Assembly: GCA_018816605.1 (NCBI GenBank)
Contig: JAHIVS010000530.1
Location: 1-13,043, forward strand
DNA length: 13,043 bases
DNA from: Pseudomonadota bacterium
GTDB taxonomy: Bacteria > Desulfobacterota > Desulfobacteria > Desulfobacterales > Desulfobacteraceae
Direction of reading: 5' to 3'
The notes below the pieces were generated by a model. The model was not told the origin of the DNA, made no database searches, and saw nothing but the letters and a program-made list of their open reading frames with translations. The first letter of the stretch is position 1. Each line of letters starts with the position of its first letter. Below are positions 7,469 through 13,043 of this stretch, piece after piece. The position numbers were made by a program, and so were the translations under genes.

Positions 7469-7920
7469 GGAGAAAAGAAAAGCAAATAACAGATCCAGCG
7501 GTTATTGATCAGATTATCAGACAGTCTAAGGTTTGCCGGCTGGCCATGGTGGACGGGGATAAGCCCTATGTGGTGCCTTTAAGTTTTGGATATGACGGCA
7601 CCCATCTTTATTTTCATTCTGCCCTGGAGGGCCGGAAAATGGCGGTGTTAAGACAGAATCCCCATGTTTGTTTTGAGTTTGATCAGGTGATCAAGCTTGT
7701 GAAAAACAAAGAGGCCTGCGAATGGGGGATGGCCTTTAAAAGTGTGATTGGGGAGGGCCGTGCTTTCCTGGTGGCGGATATCGCGGAAAAAATCAAGGGT
7801 CTTGGCGTGATCATGGCCCAGTATTCCAGAAGGGTCTTTGCGTTTCCAGGGGAGAATCTTCAAAAAACAGCCCTGATAAAGGTTGAAATTACCCGGATAA
7901 CGGGAAAACAATCCGGTTAA
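7465..7920 (+). CDS. Pyridoxamine 5'-phosphate oxidase-fold protein, NimA-like flavin-binding family
   Basis: 151 residues forming a split beta-barrel. It starts with the family-like helix (DPAVIDQIIRQSKVCRLAMV), then YVVPLSFGYDGTHLYFHSALEGRKM (about 34-58), a region that binds FMN or a similar cofactor in this fold. The late block CEWGMAFKSVIGEG (about 86-99) matches the nitroimidazole-resistance (Nim) subgroup. Most chromosomal members are uncharacterised flavin or haem binders, so drug resistance should not be assumed. The start overlaps the PHP gene stop by 4 bp, with GGGGG at 7452-7456 upstream as a possible ribosome site. The 3' end overlaps the convergent transporter gene by 4 bp. Confidence 0.83.
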   Translation: MRRKEKQITDPAVIDQIIRQSKVCRLAMVDGDKPYVVPLSFGYDGTHLYFHSALEGRKMAVLRQNPHVCFEFDQVIKLVKNKEACEWGMAFKSVIGEGRAFLVADIAEKIKGLGVIMAQYSRRVFAFPGENLQKTALIKVEITRITGKQSG

Positions 7921-9176
7921 GCCTTCATCCGGGTTAACCTGCGCTCATCATAAAACAGGGCAAGCAGAACCGCCACACCGGCCAGTGTGATGAGGGCCGA
8001 AACATTAAAGGAAGTTCTATAGGCATCGGTTTCCAATCCTCCCAGTGAGATGAGGCCGTCGGTGATGGGACCTGAGATGAGGGTGCCGGCCATGCCCCAG
8101 CTGAGAAAAAAGGTGGCATTAAAAACGGCAAATAATTTGCCCCTTTTGGGGGCGGGGATATAAAAAGCCGCCAGCCCATAGGAGGCGGCCATAATAAGAA
8201 CGTCGGAAAATCCCATTAAAAAGGAGCTGATGCAGACCCAGTAAAGGGATGGAAAGATCCCCAGGATAAACAGGGCCAGGGCGGCGGCAACAGAGGAGAG
8301 TGCCAAAAGACGGCGTTCTCCGAAGCGCTGACACAGTCTGCCGGCCAATAATCCTGTGATGATAATGCCCACGGACCGGATATTGACCACATGGCTTAGG
8401 GTAAGGGCGGACAGGTTAAGGCCCGGGGCCAGGGAAAGGTATTGGGGCAGGGTAACGGCCACGGCGTTCCTGCCAAAGTGTATCAGGGTCATGGCCGCGA
8501 TGAAGATGAAAAAGGTGCGGGGAACAAAAGGGTCCCCTATTTTTTCTTGGAAGTGTTTCGCCAGCGGTTTGCCCATGCCGCCTTCGGGCACCATCAACAT
8601 GGGGAAAACAGACACAAACATGACAGCCCCGGATATCCAGAAAAGGATGCCCTGGTAAAACCCCCATCCCGGAAAGGCTGTTCCCATGCGGTCGTACAAA
8701 AGGCCTCCCGCAAGCACGCCCATGACCCGGCCGACACCCCCCAGACTTTCAAGCTTTCCCATTATTCTCGTTCGGTTTCCTTGTTCGTAAACATCAGAGA
8801 TCAGGGCGCTCCACCCGATATTGGACATGGACCAGAAAACTTCAATCAGGGAAAGCCCGATGATGATCACCCATCCGGCGGCATCTTTTTCAGAAGGGAT
8901 CAGGTGGCAGGCCCATAGCAGGATGGTGCCCAGGCCTGCCAGGATTTCCCCCCAGATGATCAGGGATCTGCGTTTTTGGTACTTGTCTGAAATCACCCCC
9001 CACAGATAGCGCTGGCTCACCACATTCACAATCATGGGAAGGGTTGCAAACAAGGTGGTGGTGGTCACGGAAAGCCCCAGAAAATGCCGCAGGTAGATGG
9101 TCAGATAGCTGTAAAAAAGGCCTCGCCTGAACATGGCCAGCATTTGAAAGGAGGATATGCCAAGAAATATTTTCAT
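7917..9176 (-). CDS. Major facilitator superfamily transporter
   Basis: 419 residues with about 12 hydrophobic segments in two halves, separated by a charged central loop (about 205-225, KPLAKHFQEKIGD). The MFS signature between helices 2 and 3 is present as GVISDKYQKRR (60-70), and a related motif, GRLCQRFGERR, appears in the second half. It would be an inner-membrane secondary transporter; the substrate cannot be told from sequence. The ATG at 9176 is preceded by no clear ribosome site, although the protein begins directly with the first helix and no better start is seen. It lies alone on its strand, with no cotranscribed partner to suggest a role. Confidence 0.87.
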   Translation of the reverse strand: MKIFLGISSFQMLAMFRRGLFYSYLTIYLRHFLGLSVTTTTLFATLPMIVNVVSQRYLWGVISDKYQKRRSLIIWGEILAGLGTILLWACHLIPSEKDAAGWVIIIGLSLIEVFWSMSNIGWSALISDVYEQGNRTRIMGKLESLGGVGRVMGVLAGGLLYDRMGTAFPGWGFYQGILFWISGAVMFVSVFPMLMVPEGGMGKPLAKHFQEKIGDPFVPRTFFIFIAAMTLIHFGRNAVAVTLPQYLSLAPGLNLSALTLSHVVNIRSVGIIITGLLAGRLCQRFGERRLLALSSVAAALALFILGIFPSLYWVCISSFLMGFSDVLIMAASYGLAAFYIPAPKRGKLFAVFNATFFLSWGMAGTLISGPITDGLISLGGLETDAYRTSFNVSALITLAGVAVLLALFYDERRLTRMKA

Positions 9177-9521
9177 AGGGCTTACGATTTACCAGCACCG
9201 GAATAAAAGATCAACTCAAAAGAAAGAAAAGCAGGGCCAAAGTCTTTCGGAAGCCTTTATAGATATTTGTTCTTGAATAAAGTGCTTTATTTTTTTAAAC
9301 TGATGCATAATTCGGACGAAATTTCAAAAAAACAATTAAAACAGGAAAGCGAGTGCGTGTTTAAAGGTGCGGTGTGTTCGTACTTGACCTGGCCTGATGT
9401 AATGTATGGGGGACATGACCTGTGAACCGGGGATACCGCCAACTGCCGGGCCGGTTTTCTCGGGCAGTGAAGGACCGGGTATTTTTTTCTGCCAGCAAAC
9501 AGAGTGGAAAAGGAAATAGTG
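9177..9521 (+). promoter_or_regulatory. Upstream region and long leader of the two-component operon
   Basis: 345 bp without a credible gene. A promoter-like pair, TTGAAT (9273-9278) and TAAACT (9296-9301), has an ideal 17-bp gap and four of six matches in each box. If used, it gives an untranslated leader of about 210 bases. Within the leader, ACTGCC (9442-9447) and GGCAGT (9463-9468) form an inverted repeat, followed 13 bases later by seven T (9482-9488). This might be a folded leader element, but it is not a standard terminator. The leftward transporter promoter must also lie in this region; no good candidate was found. Confidence 0.35.
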
Positions 9522-10718
9522 ATGAAACGGCGTATTTTATTTGTAGATGATGAACCCAATATTTTAAAGGGACTTCAAAGAAGCTTAAGATCCTTGAGAG
9601 AACAATGGGAAATGGCATTTGCCGATGGTGCCGCCACAGCCCTTGAACGCCTTGAAAAAGAGTCGTTCGATGTGATTATTACCGATATGAGAATGCCCCG
9701 GATGGATGGGGCCCAATTGCTCCGGAAGGTTAAGGAAGAATATCCCATGATGGTCCGGATTATTCTTTCCGGACATTCTGACCAGGAAATGATCATGAAA
9801 ACCGTAAAGTCCGCCCATCAATATCTTTCCAAACCCTGTGAGAAACAGGTGCTAGTTGATGCTGTCACGCGGGCCTGTTACCTGCGGGATACCCTCAATA
9901 AAAAATCCCTTCAATATGTCATTTCCGGGATTGATGCCATGCCCATCCTGCCCGCCCTGTATACGCGAATCATGGCGGAACTCAACTCTAAGGACGCATC
10001 TGCCGCAAGTGTGGGGGCTATCATTTCAATGGATGTCGGGATGACCGCCAAGATACTTCAACTGGTAAATTCCTCTTTTTTCGGCATGCCCCGGCATGTG
10101 TCCACCCCAATGGAGGCGGTTGTGCTCCTGGGAATTGACGTGGTGAAAACCCTGATATTGAGCATTGAGGTCTTTGCCAAGTTTCGGGAAACCACCATGG
10201 CCCTTTTGCCGGTATCCAAAATATACGACCATTGTGTCCGGACCGGCGCCATTGCCAAAAAAATTGCGATTCTTGAGAACATGACCAAGGAAGACTCGGA
10301 CAATGCCATGATTGCCGGAATTCTTCACGATCTGGGCCGGTTGCTTCTGGCAGACAATTTTTCGGATGAATACAAGGAGGTCATGGCCTATGTAACCAAA
10401 AACCAGGTGCCTGTCCATGGGGCAGAACTTAAAATTCTGGGTGTGACCCATGCCCAGGTCGGCGCATATCTGCTGGGGTTATGGGGGTTACCCGATAATA
10501 TTGTCGAGGGGGTGGCCTTCCACCACAGCCCCTCTGCCAGCATCGTCAAAGGATTTGATCTTTGCGGCCTGGTCCATGTGGCAAATCTCATGGACCACCA
10601 TGAACAGAGGATGCCCGGTGGATGGGACAAATTGACCGGAGCCGATACCGATTACCTGGATCAATATGACCGAACCAGAAAAATTTTCTTGTGGCGGGAC
10701 AGCCTGAGGATAAAATGA
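9522..10718 (+). CDS. Response regulator with HDOD output domain (REC-HDOD)
   Basis: 398 residues from the ATG at 9522, chosen because AAAAGGAAA (9508-9515) is well placed before it; a GTG at 9504 in frame would add six residues. The receiver domain (1-120) is textbook: acidic pair D9-D10, phospho-acceptor D55 in ITDMRMP, S83 and K104 in LSKP. An HDOD domain follows (about 135-340), with H237, H269-D270 (GILHDLG), H310 and the pair H334-H335. HDOD proteins usually act as signalling scaffolds rather than proven enzymes. The gene leads the operon and overlaps the kinase gene start by 4 bp (ATGA), which makes it the natural phosphorylation partner of that kinase. The output target is unknown. 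Confidence 0.9.
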   Translation: MKRRILFVDDEPNILKGLQRSLRSLREQWEMAFADGAATALERLEKESFDVIITDMRMPRMDGAQLLRKVKEEYPMMVRIILSGHSDQEMIMKTVKSAHQYLSKPCEKQVLVDAVTRACYLRDTLNKKSLQYVISGIDAMPILPALYTRIMAELNSKDASAASVGAIISMDVGMTAKILQLVNSSFFGMPRHVSTPMEAVVLLGIDVVKTLILSIEVFAKFRETTMALLPVSKIYDHCVRTGAIAKKIAILENMTKEDSDNAMIAGILHDLGRLLLADNFSDEYKEVMAYVTKNQVPVHGAELKILGVTHAQVGAYLLGLWGLPDNIVEGVAFHHSPSASIVKGFDLCGLVHVANLMDHHEQRMPGGWDKLTGADTDYLDQYDRTRKIFLWRDSLRIK

Positions 10719-13039
10719 AGCTTGAAACCCTCATCGAAACCTGTGCAGAGCCCATTGTCGTATACGATAGGAACGGGTTGGCCACCTATGTAAATTCCGG
10801 GTTTGAACGGCTGTTCGGCTGGAATCGCCATGAACTTCTGGGCGAACGGATTGATTTTGTCCCGGAAGATCAGGCATCACTGACCGGACAAGCTGTTGCC
10901 AGAGTTCTGGCCGGGGATACGGTTTCCGGTATGGAAACCCGACGGAAAACAAAGCACGGGGTGATGGTCCCTGTGAGGTTGAGTGCCGCACCCCTGAGGG
11001 ATGAGACCGATACTTTTGACGGAATAGTTGTCACTCTCCAGGATATAACGGACCTGGTAGCGTCCCGGCAGGAGGCCCGGGCGGCAAACCGGGCCAAGGG
11101 GCAATTTCTTTCCAATATCAGCCATGAGGTCAGAACCCCCATGAACCATATCATGGGAATGATTGACCTTTTGCTGGATACCCGGCTGGATGAGGAACAG
11201 CAGGAGTTTGTGGAAATTTTGCAAAAAAGTGCAGCTTCCCTCATGGCCGTGGTCAATGACATGCTGGATTATTCGAGGATCCAGGCGGGGAAAACGGACT
11301 GCGACCACATCGGATTTGATTTGCGGACCCTGGTTGAAACCATAGCTGCCGCCATGGGACGAAAATCTGAGGAAAAGGGTCTGGGGTTTGGTCTCTTTGT
11401 CCATCAGCTTGTCCCCTCCCTGCTGGTGGGAGATCCCGGGCACCTGCGCCAGGTATTGGTCAACCTTTGTTCCAATGCCGTTAAGTTCACGGAAAAAGGA
11501 AAGATCAAGGTTAATGTTTTTCTTAAAAGAGAAGACGACCATACCGCTGACCTCTTGTTTGAGGTCATTGATACGGGGATCGGCATTGCCGCCGATCAGA
11601 TCTCCTTGATATTTGGTTCTTTTGTCCAGGCAGACGGGTCCGCCACCCGTAAGTACGGGGGGGCGGGCCTTGGACTCAGCATCTCCAATAAACTGGTTCG
11701 GCTGATGGGCAGTACCCTTGAGGTCAAAAGTTACCCGGGCAAGGGGAGCACTTTTTTTTTCACCCTCACGCTTGATAAACAGGCGGTTGGGGGTAATAAA
11801 AAGATTGGGGTTCCTGTCTCTTTTCCGGGTAAAAAAATTTTGGTGGTGGATGAAAATCCAATGGACCGGCGGGTGTTTAAAACCCTTAGCAAAGATTGGG
11901 ACTGCCTGTTTGAGGCGGCCGATACCCCGGAAGCTGCCCTTGAAAAATTAAAGGGCGCCCCCCCCATGAATCCGCCCTTTGATATCATTGTGTTGAACAT
12001 GGAGCTGCCCGGAATGGGGGGTGAGTTGCTGGCCAAGACAATAATGGGCTTTCCCTGGGCCAGGGACATTCTTATGATAATGCTGGCATCCGAGGGAAAA
12101 CCAGGAGATGTGGTAAGACTCAGGGAAATGGGGCTGAACGGATATCTTCCCAAACCCATCAAACCTTCGGAACTCTATGATTGTATTGCCACAGCTCTGG
12201 CCGTTCAAAAACGGGGCCAAAAACAGATGATCACCCGGCATCTTTTACAGGAGAACAAAAAGCAGCAGGTTAAGATTCTTTTGGTCGAATCCGGCCGGGC
12301 CAAGGGGAAATTCATCCTGAACATCCTGAACAAATCCGGCTATGGCGCAACTTCAAAAACAGATATGGACAGTGCTTTTGAGGCATTTGAGACAGGTGCT
12401 TACAATTTGGTTCTCCTGGATATTGACCTGCCGTCAAGCATGGATATGGTTCAAACCATTCGCCAGTATGAAAAACAAGGGAAAAAGGGCCGGGTTCCCA
12501 TTATTGCCATGGCCGAGAACTTGAGGGAGAATCAGCCCAAGGGGCTGGAGCGGGTTCCCATGGACGCGTGCCTGTCAAAACCGGTATTTCCTGCCGATTT
12601 GATCGAGACAATCGAACTCTTGACCTGGCAAAATGAAGCATTTTTAAGGGCCCATGTGGGCGGGTATTCCCGGATAAAATCAAAAAAAAATCAGGGGATA
12701 GTGTTCGATCTTAAGGTTGCCCTAGAGCGGGCAATGGACGACAAAAAATTTCTTGAAATGCTGGTGAATGAATTTGTGGCAACCCTTCCGGAAAAGATAG
12801 AGGCCATCAGAAAAGCGGTGTCTAAAAAAGATACACAGGCGGTGATCACAGCGGCCCAGTCTTTGAAAGGATCATCGGGCAATATGGGGGCGGACACGAT
12901 CAAAGCGGCGGCCCAGGCCATTGAAACAATGGGGGAGGCCGGTGACCTGGGGGTGGCTGGAAACAAGATCACGCAATTGGAAAATGAATCGGACCGGTTT
13001 AGAGAATATGTAAACACGATTAAATGGAGTGAGGTATGA
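10715..13039 (+). CDS. Soluble hybrid histidine kinase, PAS-HisKA-HATPase-REC-REC-Hpt, with degenerate relay domains
   Basis: 774 residues from the ATG at 10715 (TGAGGAT ribosome site; a GTG at 10691 in frame lies within the previous gene). No membrane segments are seen, so it senses in the cytoplasm. In order: PAS (about 3-115), HisKA with H137 in ISHEVRTP, HATPase with the N-box (N254 in SNAVKFT), G1 (D286TGIGI) and G2 (GGAGLGL, 315-321), two receivers (about 374-495 and 519-640) and an Hpt-like domain (about 675-770). The kinase core looks intact. Receiver 1 keeps D379 and K480 but has N428 at the phospho-acceptor position. Receiver 2 keeps D569 and K622 but has E525-S526 in place of the acidic pair. 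Hpt has Q715 where the phospho-His belongs (AAQSLKGSSGN). Both receivers also have Ala at the usual Thr/Ser. The stop overlaps a further start. Confidence 0.92.
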   Translation: MKLETLIETCAEPIVVYDRNGLATYVNSGFERLFGWNRHELLGERIDFVPEDQASLTGQAVARVLAGDTVSGMETRRKTKHGVMVPVRLSAAPLRDETDTFDGIVVTLQDITDLVASRQEARAANRAKGQFLSNISHEVRTPMNHIMGMIDLLLDTRLDEEQQEFVEILQKSAASLMAVVNDMLDYSRIQAGKTDCDHIGFDLRTLVETIAAAMGRKSEEKGLGFGLFVHQLVPSLLVGDPGHLRQVLVNLCSNAVKFTEKGKIKVNVFLKREDDHTADLLFEVIDTGIGIAADQISLIFGSFVQADGSATRKYGGAGLGLSISNKLVRLMGSTLEVKSYPGKGSTFFFTLTLDKQAVGGNKKIGVPVSFPGKKILVVDENPMDRRVFKTLSKDWDCLFEAADTPEAALEKLKGAPPMNPPFDIIVLNMELPGMGGELLAKTIMGFPWARDILMIMLASEGKPGDVVRLREMGLNGYLPKPIKPSELYDCIATALAVQKRGQKQMITRHLLQENKKQQVKILLVESGRAKGKFILNILNKSGYGATSKTDMDSAFEAFETGAYNLVLLDIDLPSSMDMVQTIRQYEKQGKKGRVPIIAMAENLRENQPKGLERVPMDACLSKPVFPADLIETIELLTWQNEAFLRAHVGGYSRIKSKKNQGIVFDLKVALERAMDDKKFLEMLVNEFVATLPEKIEAIRKAVSKKDTQAVITAAQSLKGSSGNMGADTIKAAAQAIETMGEAGDLGVAGNKITQLENESDRFREYVNTIKWSEV

Positions 13040-13043
13040 AAAT
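13036..13043 (+). CDS. Start of a third coupled gene, truncated by the window edge
   Basis: The sequence ATGAAAAT begins inside the stop codon of the kinase gene (ATGA overlap), and GGAGTGAGG (13026-13034) lies just before it as a ribosome site. This is the same junction type seen between the regulator and the kinase. Only two full codons are present, so the product cannot be identified; another signalling protein would fit the operon. Confidence 0.5.

Noticed and set aside
7465..7920. Reading the Nim-like gene as an antibiotic-resistance determinant
   Set aside because: Membership in the broad flavin-binding fold does not show nitroimidazole reduction, and no mobile element is nearby.
9147..9285. 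A 42-codon plus-strand ORF from the ATG at 9157, with AAAGGAGG before it
   Set aside because: The ribosome-like site is only 2 bases from the ATG and lies inside the transporter's coding start. The product has no recognisable pattern.
9276..9296. AATAAA-GTGC-TTTATT hairpin followed by a T-run, resembling a terminator
   Set aside because: The stem is all A:T and weak, no plus-strand gene ends upstream, and the bases are better explained as promoter spacer.
10877..11542. 221-residue ORF opposite the hybrid kinase
   Set aside because: It lies wholly inside the HisKA/HATPase coding region and has no domain-like features.

Overview
The window looks like ordinary chromosome from an anaerobic, probably sulfate-reducing bacterium of the Desulfobacterota (Desulfobacteraceae-like). 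This is inferred from gene content and protein flavour only: an NfnAB-type electron-bifurcating transhydrogenase, a GTP-type PEP carboxykinase, an HDOD response regulator beside a soluble hybrid kinase, and moderately GC-rich genes separated by AT-rich spacers. No rRNA, tRNA, insertion sequence, phage gene or CRISPR array was seen.

Layout. 1-1512 (minus): nfnA followed by the 5' part of nfnB, which runs off the left edge. 1513-1826: divergent promoter spacer. 1827-2561 (plus): secreted FKBP-type prolyl isomerase, whose 3' end overlaps that of a convergent enolase-superfamily (mandelate racemase-like) gene at 2551-3816 (minus). 3817-4418: an AT-rich patch with a likely small two-helix membrane protein, a doubtful 52-residue ORF and a nested inverted repeat. 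4419-6365 (minus): pckG. 6560-7920 (plus): a PHP-domain phosphoesterase translationally coupled to a Nim-like flavin-binding protein, overlapping 4 bp tail-to-tail with an MFS transporter at 7917-9176 (minus). 9177-9521: long leader. 9522-13043 (plus): a signalling operon made of a REC-HDOD response regulator, a PAS-HisKA-HATPase-REC-REC-Hpt hybrid kinase, and the first codons of a third coupled gene.

How the genes work together. nfnAB balances NADH, NADPH and ferredoxin pools, and pckG links the TCA cycle or anaplerosis to gluconeogenesis; both suit anaerobic central metabolism. The two-component operon is the most unusual part. The kinase core looks intact, but the first receiver has Asn at the phospho-acceptor position, the second has lost its acidic pair, and the Hpt domain has Gln where the phospho-His should be. 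The expected internal H-D-H-D relay is therefore apparently broken in this protein, while the co-encoded HDOD regulator has a textbook receiver. The simplest reading is direct phosphotransfer from the kinase His to the HDOD regulator, with the C-terminal domains now regulatory or structural.

No clearly new defence, mobile or biosynthetic system was found. The best candidates for follow-up are the degenerate phosphorelay and the AT-rich patch at 3840-4400.
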